In this document: positions 39,271 to 49,420 of the stretch, in pieces
How positions within the stretch are numbered: position 1 is the first letter of the stretch
How the letters are laid out: the number at the start of each line of letters is the position of its first letter
Assembly (NCBI GenBank): GCA_013420905.1
Contig: JAAXNY010000006.1
Span: 744,001 to 808,000 of the forward strand
Length of the DNA stretch: 64,000 nt
Reading direction: 5' to 3'
DNA from: Collybia mongolica
Lineage: Eukaryota > Basidiomycota > Agaricomycetes > Agaricales > Clitocybaceae
Notes under the pieces: generated by a model
Databases searched by the model: none
What the model was told of the DNA's origin: nothing
The model's input: only the letters and a program-made list of their open reading frames with translations
Program-made: the position numbers and the translations under genes

Positions 39271-40290
39271 ATGTCTTCCGCACCCACCACGCCCGTTTAT
39301 CCCCTCCTGCCTCATCATTTTCTAAATCTCATCCTCATCCTCCGCCGCGCGAATGAACATTACAAGACTATCGCTGCTGACATTCGCGCCAAACTCCGCC
39401 CTTCGCAACATGCCCGCGGGTACGCTCAGTTTCTCGGCCTTGAGGTGGATATCCGCAAGGCTGTCCAATGTGACCAGAAGCAAATCAGTGTCGTGCCATT
39501 GCCGATCCTAGACACCAGCTATAGCCCAGCAGCAGGCCCTAGAATTCACCTAAACGGCAACACACAGGAGCTTAGGTCAATTCCGTCCCAGGTTTCTTTG
39601 AAGAGACGTCCCGCTCTCAAGTGTGTTATACCTGGAGTCATCACTCGTACGACTCCATATGGTACGACGAGTGCAATCGCCCTTCCTTCCTCGACATCGG
39701 CCTACTCAGAAGTGTCCCTCTCATCACCTCTCATTTCCAGTGGTATCCTTAGAAGCAAGCTCGTATCGTCTCGCCTCATATCCACGTGGTCCGCAGACGG
39801 AGAAGATCTGGCACTATTATCATCTGACGCCTTCATAGAAGCTCCTATTGATAATCCAATGGGGCCTTCGATGCAAGTGTGGCAGCCCTTGGACGTTCCC
39901 ATCGACGAGGATGAGATGGACTGGGGCTTGGATGACATCTCCGATATGGATGTGTCCTCTCCAGATTCTTCTAGCTCTGGCTCAGACACCACTTCAGGTA
40001 CCGACTTCTCGGCTGGGCCTACAACGCCTGTCAGTTTTTTAACTAGCCACCTTTGTCCTCTGCTCACAAACGTCCAGGTTGATGAAGAGTCCATCACGAT
40101 TCGCGTTAAACGCAAGTCAGCTGGGATTTCTGATGATGGCTTTGTGAAACGACCTAGAGTAAGTGGAAGATCGGCTATCACTGTCCTGCTTATTCAAGTT
40201 TATCTAGTTCGAACGAAAGGAGCGGGTTCCGTCTACTGCACAATGCAAGAATGTTATTTGCATCCCCGCTCGCAGGTAGATCATGATTAA
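39271..40290 (+). CDS. Hypothetical protein with acidic Ser/Asp-rich tail
   Basis: ATG 39271 gives MSSAPTTPVYPLLPHHFLNL, then a helical stretch (LILRRANEHYKTIAADIRAK, ARGYAQFLGLEVDIRKAV), a Ser/Thr-rich middle, and an acidic segment DEDEMDWGLDDISDMDVSSP. A 48-nt candidate intron (40030-40077, GTCAGT...CCAG) would keep the frame and join PTTP to VDEESITIRVKRKSAG. KRKSAG and KRPR are possible nuclear-localisation motifs. A second intron (GTAAGT after KRPR, ending CGCAG) would end the protein VDHD-stop at 40290. Family not recognised. Confidence 0.55.
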   Translation: MSSAPTTPVYPLLPHHFLNLILILRRANEHYKTIAADIRAKLRPSQHARGYAQFLGLEVDIRKAVQCDQKQISVVPLPILDTSYSPAAGPRIHLNGNTQELRSIPSQVSLKRRPALKCVIPGVITRTTPYGTTSAIALPSSTSAYSEVSLSSPLISSGILRSKLVSSRLISTWSADGEDLALLSSDAFIEAPIDNPMGPSMQVWQPLDVPIDEDEMDWGLDDISDMDVSSPDSSSSGSDTTSGTDFSAGPTTPVSFLTSHLCPLLTNVQVDEESITIRVKRKSAGISDDGFVKRPRVSGRSAITVLLIQVYLVRTKGAGSVYCTMQECYLHPRSQVDHD

Positions 40291-40904
40291 CTTTATGAAT
40301 TAGTAGATCGATCATCGTAAGCCTCTTAGTGTTTCCCAGTGCGCACTACACTGACTGTGATAAAACATCAACAGTGCTGCCTCTCTTTGTTGTATATAAT
40401 GCTTTGTTTTTCTTTTGCACATCCCCACGACCTTTTCATTGTATGCATGCCAACGCTCTCTCAACTTGTGGCCGAACATTTCTAGACGTCAACACACATT
40501 ACCTAAAATTCATGTAATACGCAACAAATGCACCTCCACCCTCTCTGCACAATCATATCCTTCCTTTCTTGTTATGTGATTATTCCAACCAGAAACGCTC
40601 CGTGTCCACAAATAGCTTTGCTGCATTGGACAAATTTCCTTTGGACTAAATAGATTACATTCATAATTAATGTATTTTTCATAACTTGAAAGCCATATAC
40701 ATAACATGGTGAAAACTGACGGTCGTGTCATTACTACATTATGAGGTTGAGACGCATTACAGGGCATGAAACATCCGGTGTGTATCTACAATGTTGTATT
40801 CATAATACAGGACGGGATAATAAGGTAGGAGTATGTATGTGGCTGGACGGGAGAACGGATACGAGGAAGGATGGAGGGAGGAAGACCAGCAGTGGGCTAA
40901 ATAA
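40291..40904. other. Convergent intergenic region
   Basis: Space between two convergent genes; no coding signal. Confidence 0.35.
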
Positions 40905-42963
40905 TCAGAAAATCGTTGCGAGGGCTCCATCGTCATATCCACTGCTCATAGCCGTTTTAGGCCCAGGTCCGTTCTTGCCAAACGTGAAGCCCACCCAAAC
41001 GCCTCGACCGAATGGTTCTTCTTTCTCCTTCACTCGGTCGACGTTTTTCTGTTTCTCCTTGACTTCAGCATATTTTGCCATGTCCTCAACAGATGTAAAG
41101 TCGTCATAGTAACCTGTATCTATCTCGGAGTCAAGGGCAGGCACAAAAGGTGCGCGTACTGCTCGGAGGTCTTCCCACTTGACTTTGGCGAAGAAGGGAT
41201 GTTCGGCAACCTGTGGAAGGGTTGAGTAACGGACGCTGGCATGGGAGATAAGCCTGTGCTTCGTTCAACTACTTGTCATTGCGGTAGAATAGATGCAGGC
41301 ATACCGGGTCACACCGTCCCATGCAATATCGGTCAGGTTGAAGATGAGATCTTCGGGTTTGTCGTATTCCGGCCTGCGGAGAACCTTGGTCCAATTTTTC
41401 AGGTTAGTCCATGTCTCCTCCGGGGTGCTTCCACTGAAAGGCGGGAAACCGGCTAGGAACTCGAAAAGAATGCAACCTAGAGACCAATAGTCCACAGAGT
41501 ACGTGTATGGTTTTCCGCGGAGAACTTCTGGGGCCTGGGGGGAAGCTGTCAGAAAGAAAGGGAAAAAAGATAGAGTACAGTTTATACCATGTAATCAGGC
41601 GATCCCACAATGGAATCGGCGTATCGAGGGTCTTCGTTGCGGATCGAGCGGTAAATGGATCGTCTTTCCAGGGTTGACCGATGAATAATTTGGTTGTTTT
41701 TCACCTTATCAAGCTGGAGGAGAGCTGTTGAGGGAGGCAGGCGTCAAACAGAAAGAAGTGGGCACTACCTTCACTTTGAGGGATTCAATGCGTTTTGGAT
41801 TCAAGGCACCTGTTGCGAGCCCAAAATCTGTTAATTTAACGTGCCCTGTTCCGTCCACCAAGAAGTTCTGCAACAAAAAAAAGTTAGGTATACCAAATAT
41901 CCGAGGGGTGGCTTGAAACCTTGCCTCAGGTTTGAGATCACGGTGTATGTAACCAAGTTTGTGCAGCTCAGTGACGGCTGCAAACATTTCGCTGATATAA
42001 AATCGAGCATGCTCTTCCTTTAGGACGCCTGAGTTGTTGAGTAGCGTACGAAAATCGCCACCGGGAACATATTCCATAGCAAGATACACATGTTGAGGGT
42101 CTTGAAAAGCATACAAGAGACGTACAAGCCATGGGGTTTTCGTAGCTGTCAATATGTCGCGTTCCACAAGGACATGTCGGATCTGCGCTTGTTCAATCGA
42201 TCACTTTCGAAGATGTCACTGGAACGGGAGCATACCTCGTCCATTTTGAATAACGTTCTTTTCTTCATCTTTTTCAGTGCACAAACTTCTCCTGTTTCTT
42301 GCTTCCGAGCCAAGAAAACTTCACCATAACCGCCTTGACCAACTTGCGCAATGATGTGGAACTGATCGACTTTCAGCTTTGTTCGGCGTCGCCGCAGGAG
42401 TACGCGTTCACGTCCGCAATAGGATTTGAACTCCTTAGCATATTCGCTGGCTCTCAGATCACGGGCAGCGGTATCTTTGTCGAATTTGGCCCGCCGATCT
42501 TTACGAGATGCAAGGTATCCCAAGGTTTGGAAGTAATAGTCGAGGAAGTCTGATAGCACTGAGTTGGTTGATGATATATCTCAAACAATGTCTTACACAA
42601 CTGGGCGACAGTGGCCTTTCTCTTCACCTCTGCGCTGTCTAAGAATTCTCTCTCCCAGACTTGGAACCCTCCCTGCTTAAGCGTGGTCCCTCCACGGGCA
42701 GTTTCCATCGTGATGTCGTTTGTGAGAGTAAGGCCTTTCGCAGTGCCCATATGAATATCTGTGTAGCTGCCTATAGATGATAACCCTTTTGCTGTGTCCA
42801 TATGAATGTCGCGATAGTAGGGGGAAGTGTTCTCTTTGATCTGTGGAAGACCGACGATATTTTTTGACGGTGAAGCTGGCACAACGGAGGTGGGATTGGT
42901 AGACTTGGTCGTCACTCTTGTGGTGTCTGTGGGGACGGACTGTTGTGCGCGATTTGACAACAT
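40905..42963 (-). CDS. DBF2: DBF2/SID2-type NDR kinase
   Basis: A Ser/Thr kinase of the AGC/NDR group that acts in the mitotic exit and septation network. ATG 42963 (MLSNRAQQSVPTDTTRVTTK); N-terminal 130 residues are Ser/Thr-rich with three similar DIHMDTAKGL/DIHMGTAKGL/DITMETARGG repeats. Then the S100B/Mob-binding region (FLDYYFQTLGYLASRKDRRA), the glycine loop GQGGYGEVFLARKQ, VAIK-like CALKKMKK, ERDILTATKTPWLVRLLYAF, HRDLKPE, NFLVDGTGHVKLTDFG, then VDYWSLGCILFEFLAGFPPF and hydrophobic motif WVGFTFGKNG. Several introns; joins between exons follow family sequence. NFL(V/I)D and TATKTPWLV are characteristic of Dbf2/Sid2 rather than Cbk1/Orb6. Head to head with SPC25, with 104 bp between start codons. 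Confidence 0.92.
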
Positions 42964-43067
42964 CAGTGGTGATGAGGGTTTGGCTGGTTCGGTGAATACT
43001 ACGCGACGACGGGAACTGGCACGCTTATCGTATCACATGATCAGTCGCGTCCTCGTCGTCAACCAAC
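42964..43067. promoter_or_regulatory. Shared DBF2/SPC25 divergent promoter
   Basis: Only 104 bp separate the two start codons, so core promoter elements must be shared or overlapping. No TATA box is obvious. A role in co-expression of two mitotic genes is inference. Confidence 0.5.
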
Positions 43068-43965
43068 ATGAACCAAGTTCTACGTCTCCCTCAAATTGAC
43101 CTTACCTCCGTCCTCGCAGATCAAAACCCCCAGATAGATCTCAGGTTAGAAGTGTATGAGAATTCGACGCGAAACTTCCTCAAAGCCGTTGCAAACTACA
43201 AGAACCGAGCCATTGCCGCAATCTCGGATCGAAGGAACCACCAAACAGCTGAAAAGAAGAAGATTATTGAAAGGACTCAGCTAGCTGAAGCCGAGACAAA
43301 TCAGTGTAAAATAACCGAAATTGAACTGGTGGCAGGTATGTCGTGTTGGTTATCACGTTGGGGTGCCGTTAAACAAGAAACAAGATTTGGAAAGGGAAAA
43401 GGAAGAAAGAAAGGAGGCTGAATTATCTGTTGCTGCATTTAAACGTCAATTGGCTGCACTTAAGGAGAGATGTACTTCCATTGAAGTCGAAATTGAACAG
43501 TACCGGGCAGTTACAGGAAACTTGCGACGAGGTGCGTCGTCCATTATCATCTTCTTTTGTGCCTTAGCTATATTACTTGTAGAGAGGAACAAAGAACGCT
43601 CAACCTTGAGCACGTATGCATCACGAATATCTCCGGCACTCGAGGCTTGTGAATGCCGCCTGTCTTGCATCGTGGAAGGAATTGAAAAGGAACAGCTCCT
43701 GATAAGATTTTGGCTTATTGATCCATCAGAACCTCAACGCGAGTTTAGTTTCGTAATGGATGTTTCTGATACAGTATATAAAGGTAGGGTACTATGCAAC
43801 ACGATACTTCTAAACTTGCTCACAGATTTTGCAGTCATTATGTCATCGCCACCTCTCCCATCATTACCAATTTTAGTGGATGACTTGAATACTACCAGAG
43901 ATGTGTATGACTTTATAAAGCTAGTTCGTGAGGCATACAAGGCCCACATAACAGTGAACTTGTAA
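43068..43965 (+). CDS. SPC25: Kinetochore protein SPC25 (NDC80 complex)
   Basis: ATG 43068 gives MNQVLRLPQIDLTSVLADQN. A long coiled coil follows (AVANYKNRAIAAISDRRNH, KKKIIERTQLAEAETNQCKI, then KKQDLEREKEERKEAELSVA). The C-terminal globular domain is typical of Spc25: ACECRLSCIVEGIEKEQLLI, LIDPSEPQREFSFVMDVSD, then after an intron SSPPLPSLPILVDDLNTTRD and VYDFIKLVREAYKAHI. Three short introns (from about 43336, 43532, 43783) join the frames. About 240 residues, normal. It anchors the NDC80 complex to the inner kinetochore through Spc24 partners. Confidence 0.88.
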
Positions 43966-44305
43966 TATGGTGCTCAGATTAGCAGTGATAGTACAAATAG
44001 CACTGGATGTAGTAAGTCTAGTAATTCATGAACATTTAGCCTGATTAAATTCACAATTACTGAGGTCTTTATAGTGAACCACATAAACTGTGTTGACTTT
44101 GCAGACTGCACAGATTTATGCAGATTAACATAGACCCAGCTTGAACTCCATTTGGCAGGAAGCCCTGATTTTTGGAGGCCTGCATCCAAGCTAATGTAAG
44201 GAGAACACTTGTTCATTCCAATCTACCCATCTTTTTTTTTTGTGAAGCAAATAATATCAAGCATCAGTGGGTATTACAGCCTATTCAACTTGCAAGCTCA
44301 GTGAC

Positions 44306-45045
44306 TGTAAGGGGAATACCCAATTTGTCAGCAATGCAATAATAACAGTCACTGCAGAATGTCAGAGAGTAGAAGAGGAGAGATAGCACAAGAGATAGAA
44401 AGTTGACAAGACCTGTCTGTATTGCAGAGAATAGACAAGATCAAGACTACAGAACAAGTAGCTAGAGGTGCAGTATATGTACAACTACCTAAGGGGGACT
44501 AGAGTAGAATAAATATGGAGAGAGGTAAACCAAACATAACCAGGGTAGTGTACAGTATCAATTAAATGATGAGAATTGTAACTACTGGGGATAGATGAAT
44601 TAACAGCCAATCCCACTAGATAAAAGATAAGATAAGATCAAAAAGACAGAGATAAGATGGGAATATAATTTTCATGACACAATTCCACACACACCATCAC
44701 AACTCCTGACATCTGCACTCACTCATTGCTCATTGGACATCCCACTGTCACAATGCTGCTATTGGCACTCACATGCCTCACTCATTGCTATGGCTTCCTT
44801 GTAGATAATGTACTTTATGACCCTGAGCCACATGGCAACAATGGGACTTCATAGCTATTGTCTAGAATAGGTATATAGGATAGAGACCCCTGGAAGAGGA
44901 TCCTTGGAGTATTCCCTTTGGATTCCTCTGCTAGGTAAGCAGATAGCCTATGACTTGACTTCTTAATATAACTTTGGATTCCTCTGCTAGATCTTGTTCC
45001 AATTGATCTTGGGTTAGTATGATACAACATAGAGTTGCCCTTAGA
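44306..45045 (+). repeat. Candidate degenerate solo LTR
   Basis: Begins TGTAAGGGGAATACC and ends ...AGAGTTGCCCTTAGA, closely matching the ends of the proven solo LTR at 48963-49420 (TGTAAGGGGAACTCC ... GGAGTTGCCCTTACA). It contains CTTTGGATTCCTCTGCTAG twice (44916-44934 and 44972-44990) with a GTAAGC directly after the first. No 5-bp target duplication is visible, so the element is old or recombined. CpG-poor. Confidence 0.5.
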
Positions 45046-45477
45046 ATAGAATGCTCTCACTATTGGAGACCACACCTGCATGCCATGTCTATTACAGACA
45101 TATTCAGAAGTGATAAGTGAATTGGAGCACTCCATTGCACCCATAATTCCAGTGCACAGACTACCCTCTCCACCTGACAACTTACAGAACCCAATACATC
45201 ACAAACCAGCATAAATCAAGACAATTGCATCAGATCACTGGAAGGTGACATTGAATCACTTTGGGAAACTGTTGTACTCCAAGCAATATCACTGATATGG
45301 CCTGAAATTGTTTGCACTTGTAAAACAACAAGTAGAGCTATTAGTATCATTTCTAATGACTAAGCAAATAGTATTGAAAGGATTAGAGTTGAGTTCTGAG
45401 ATGGCTAATCAGAGTGAACCAGTCTAATGATTAATCCATCTATCAGTATGGAGGACTATGAATATGGACTATCATTA
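45046..45477. other. AT-rich spacer, no gene
   Basis: CpG-poor sequence with no recognised domain or repeat end. Confidence 0.35.
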
Positions 45478-46190
45478 CAGTCAACCCTGTCATAACCCAT
45501 ACTTGTCATAACCCATACTCTGCTATATCCCATGGGTTTTGGGCTTCCACCAAGTTGGTTTGCAGGGAAATTTGCAATCCTTCCCACACTCCATAACCCA
45601 TAGGTCCTGGAGGGGTTTCATAACCCATAATCTACTAAAAATTCATGTAATTTCTGGTCTCAATGACATCAATATTTTGTCAACACCATATTCAACCTGC
45701 TGATGCAAGAATCATTCGCTGCTTCAAAGCACATTACCACACCCATTTCATGGATTGTGCTATCAATCACTATGACAGCAATATCCCTCCTGCTGACATT
45801 TACAACATCAACATACTCAAATCAATGTGAATGGCTGATATTACCTGGAAAGAGGTTGACACAACCACAATCCATAATTGCTGGCAGAAGTCCAGCATTC
45901 TTCCTGACAGTCTTCTCAATCCTAGCTCCACTCCTGATGCTCCAGCTATCCACATACCATCACTTCTAAACAACAAACCTGTCTACCCTGTCACTGAATA
46001 TTTTACTTAGAAATCTTATAGACACCTTGTAAATACCTTAGAACTATATATAATAGCTCTAATACAACATCATATTGGAATACAAGTGGTTTAACTGACT
46101 ATATAACAACCCCTCTTGGAACCCATACTCTGTGATAACCCATACCTTTTGGCTTCCACCAAGGGGCATGGTTTATGACAGGTTTGACTG
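45478..46190 (+). mobile_element. Internally deleted pogo/Tigger-type transposon
   Basis: Ends are CAGTCAACCCTGTCATAACC and the inverted GACAGGTTTGACTG, flanked on both sides by TA (45476-45477 and 46191-46192), the Tc1/mariner-pogo target duplication. CATAACCCATA is repeated in several places near both ends. About 713 bp. Inside, 45670-45930 encodes the C-terminal end of a DDE transposase: HIQPADARIIRCFKAHY, IYNINILKSM, then after one TGA, ADITWKEVDTTTIHNCWQKS. The DDE core is gone. Confidence 0.85.
45665..45930 (+). pseudogene. pogo transposase C-terminal relic
   Basis: Translation resembles the C-terminus of pogo/Fot/Tigger transposases: IQPADARIIRCFKAHYHTHF, then IYNINILKSM, TGA stop, ADITWKEVDTTTIHNCWQKS and ILPD. 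The typical family pattern is IYxINxLxAMxxAxxAWxxVxxxTIxNCWxKAGILP. One nonsense mutation and no N-terminal or catalytic parts. Confidence 0.75.
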
Positions 46191-46475
46191 TAGTTCTATT
46201 CACCATGCCTAGTTACAACTACAGTATCTTAATAATAAGGAACTACTGTAGTATGACATCATTAGTCTAGGATCATCATTAATAGGAGAAGCAATTGTAA
46301 TTTAGGACTTGCACAACCTGAGGCCAGAGTCTAGTCAGGAACACTTGGTGTTAACTACTGGAAAGATGGAACATTGTAAATGACAACTGGAATAATCAGT
46401 AAAGTAAACCCTCACCAAGCTCTATTTAGTTGTGCTTCCAGGCCTCAAGGTATTCAATATGCTTCAGGCCTTGTT

Positions 46476-47340
46476 ACGAGTTCTTTATCAACCCAGTTTT
46501 CAGGCAGAAAGGTGATTGATTGATTGATTGATTGATTCATATTTCAACACCATGGGAAAATATTTCCATAATGAGGATTTTCTTCTCTTATGGCTTTTTA
46601 CAGCATTTCTCCACAAATACAAAGTATTGTGACATAATTTGCATGTATTTGGGATGCTTACATAATGCCTTTGATGATGCCATCAAAATTATGCATATCT
46701 AATATTTCAAAGCGTCACATTTCAAAATTTATTTTGTGATTTTCTCCATAACCAGTAAAGCTATTAACTTTGTTTTTATATGTTTGGAATGTACAAACAT
46801 GGCTCTACAATTTCCTTGTTGAGCACATTTTTCCCACGGTCTATTTTGAGCGAAATATTAGAAATGTCCAGATTCAGCTAGTTTTGAAGGTCTGTGTATT
46901 ATACCAAAGATAAACAAACATCTTATAACAACAATGACCCTTACCAAACATGACCCTTGTGGGAAATTATCCTAAACATTGGAAAAATCAACAACTACTA
47001 CTATATTTACCTGAAATACAAAGAGGATTGAATTCTCTATTTATTGACATATGTCACATGATCTATTCCATCACATAAGCATACCAAATACATGACAACA
47101 ATCTGAATGCTCATTTAGTGTCCATGATCCTGGGAAAAGTAAGTTCTGATGGTTTTTGTGCACAGGCATTGCTTGTTTGCTTGGTAACATTTTCCCAGGG
47201 TCACATGACCTCTATAAACTATCATCTACATTGTTTCTAGTCATTTACAACTTCCTGAATGTGGAATGGACTTATTTCTCCTAAGAAAAGAAATAAAGAA
47301 CGAGTACCTGCCACACAGTGTGTTGGCCCACTCCACCCAA
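46476..47340. repeat. Left arm of 865-bp inverted repeat
   Basis: Reverse complement of 59714-60578 over its whole length, with scattered substitutions. It contains a TGATT microsatellite near its outer end (46513-46536). Outer 40 bp are more diverged. It encodes nothing recognised and cuts off the C-terminus of the hAT transposase relic. Confidence 0.85.
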
Positions 47341-47369
47341 GTAAAGTACAGCTGTCCTGATGCCTGACA

Positions 47370-47612
47370 CTCAGTAAAAAATAAAGTCAAACTTTAGTCA
47401 TGGGTTTTGACATCACCCAAATGTAATGGTCAAGAGCCAGCCCAAAGTAGTCAAAAATCATTCATTTCCTCCCAAATGGCCAAATCCACATTGAAAGTTG
47501 ACAAAATCATAAGTTTGAATTACCATTTTTATTGACTCTTATAAGACTTTTCGTTGACTTTGTCATTACTGCTGAGTTTACACTGACTAAGCATGACTTT
47601 ATTTTTTACTGA
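47370..47612. mobile_element. hAT-type MITE with 8-bp duplication
   Basis: Terminal inverted repeats TCAGTAAAAAATAAAGTCA at both ends, with GCCTGACA duplicated at 47362-47369 and 47613-47620. 243 bp, non-coding. Removing it and one duplication gives CQASGQ in the minus-strand hAT transposase, matching the conserved C-R-A-S-G-Q motif, so the insertion is in the hAT coding sequence. Confidence 0.8.
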
Positions 47613-48006
47613 GCCTGACATGTAGCAACAACACTGTGGCATGTCCCAACAAGGTCAGTTTCAAGTGAACATAAATAGGTTTTTATAGTAGGGTTAGTGG
47701 CAGAATCCATGCCAAGGGCAGGGGCTTCCTTGAGTGCTTTGAGAATAGCCTGACATGCAAGGTTGATTATGTGAGGAAAACAGCTGTTAAAACAATTAGA
47801 ATTGTATTTTGTGAAACAAAAATACTGGTACCTTACTGTATACAATTTCCATCTGCATCAAAAGGAATACTTTGACTTGAGAATATACCTTCAAGCTCTT
47901 CCATCATTGTATTGTTATTTGAGGCATTGTCCATTGTTACAAGGCCAATCTTATGGCACATTAGAAAGCTACAACCACAAATGTTTAGTGCATGGCTTAC
48001 CTGATG

Positions 48007-48041
<35 letters not shown>

Positions 48042-48962
48042 TTTCAACATTTTATATAGTGATTGTACCTAATACATGTGTCGCTCACTTCGCAAAGTAA
48101 TTATGGGATAGAGGGTGGAGGGGACAAAAGACAAAGCGCCGTCAAGCTGAGGTGTCCCAGGGTGGCCGAAGTCACACCAGGAGTGTTGCGGGTCAAAGAC
48201 CCATTTTACGCAGACCAGTAAGGGTCAAGCTACGCCAGGGGGTTGGCCCCCCGCCACGGTGCACTGCAGCAGGAAGTGGATCAAGTCCACTGATTATCCC
48301 GGTCCGGAAGAAACACGAGGCGCACCTCATAACATGAATCCACCTAACATGGTGTACCGCCCCCAGCCTGAGTTGGACTAAGGAACATCAAATGCAAACG
48401 CAGTCTCGTTCGCTTCAAGGAAATCCACCAGCCACTTGTACAGCAGCTGTTGTTCCGGGGATGTTTCCCATGTGTGAGACGGGCAGTGGCAAAGTACGTG
48501 TGGCACAGATTCCATAGGGAATCCGCACCTACAGGCTGTGGGCTCTTCAGGGAAGAACCGAGATTGGAATGTCCCTATGGGGGCATGTCCAGTTACGCAG
48601 CGTGTTAAGCGTGTGGTGAGACCATGACTATGTCTGGTCTTACGCATCCAGGGCCCACTATTGACATGGGTTGGAGAGAGTGGGGTGTCCTTCTTCTCAT
48701 AGAGAGGGAGGAAGTTCTTGCCAATGTACTTTGAGGACTGGAATAGGGACTTCCAGCCATCAAGCATGCATGTGACTGCCCCGCTCCTAGCGAAGTCAGC
48801 AGATATAACCGGCACCCCCCCCGCCTCGACGCGTGTCGAGGTGGCGAGGATGTGTGCCAGTTGGTGGTCCTCTATCTCCACACCGGGTGTGATGTGGTGA
48901 AAGTGGACAGAGTTACCAGGTTTGTGTTGGAGCCAAGGCACCAGCACGCGACAGATGGCAAG

Positions 48963-49420
48963 TGTAAGGGGAACTCCATTTCCGCCTTACTTCGCCGATC
49001 TAGCCTTACTTCGCCGAATCTCACTCCGCCGACTTCTACTTCGCCGATTCGCGACTCAGTCAATTACATTCACTACATCGCACGTTCATTACCTACGCCC
49101 ACACGCACCCCCACTCTCTACTTCGCGCGCAGTTCGCCGCCGGACTTCGCACTTGTTCGGACTATCAAGGGCACGGTCACGTGACCTTCGCTAGCCCACC
49201 GCGTGTCGTCGTACCGCACTGGGAACGTGTATTTAATGTAGCACTAGGTATATAGCACACCCCCCCTGATGGAGGCTCCTCAGAGAATTCTCTTAGGATC
49301 CCCTCCACCAGGTGAGTAGTACATATGTCGTACAAGTGAATACATCAACTTAGGATCCCCTCCACCAGCGTCGGCCCGCTCTACTAAGTTCGCGCGCACT
49401 CCGCCGGAGTTGCCCTTACA
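48963..49420 (+). repeat. Solo LTR inserted in the LINE RNase H region
   Basis: 458 bp, TG...CA ends (TGTAAGGGGAACTCC ... GGAGTTGCCCTTACA), flanked by GCAAG at 48958-48962 and 49421-49425. Removing it restores the LINE reading frame. Contains CpG-rich motifs (CTTCGCCGA repeated several times near the left end), TATTTAA at about 49232 as a possible TATA box, and CTTAGGATCCCCTCCACCAG twice (49292-49311, 49349-49368). Confidence 0.92.
49312..49368 (+). other. Candidate LTR intron spanning one repeat unit
   Basis: GTGAGT directly follows the first copy of the 20-bp repeat CTTAGGATCCCCTCCACCAG and the second copy ends AG at 49368, so a 57-nt GT-AG intron would equal exactly one duplication period. 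The same layout (56 nt, GTAAGC) occurs in the candidate LTR at 44935-44990. Splicing is inferred only. Confidence 0.45.

Noticed and set aside
45703..45969. 88-residue hydrophobic frame inside the pogo element
   Set aside because: A different frame of the same bases gives clear transposase C-terminal sequence.
49201..49420. Host exon in the LTR
   Set aside because: TG...CA ends and GCAAG duplications show it is an inserted LTR.
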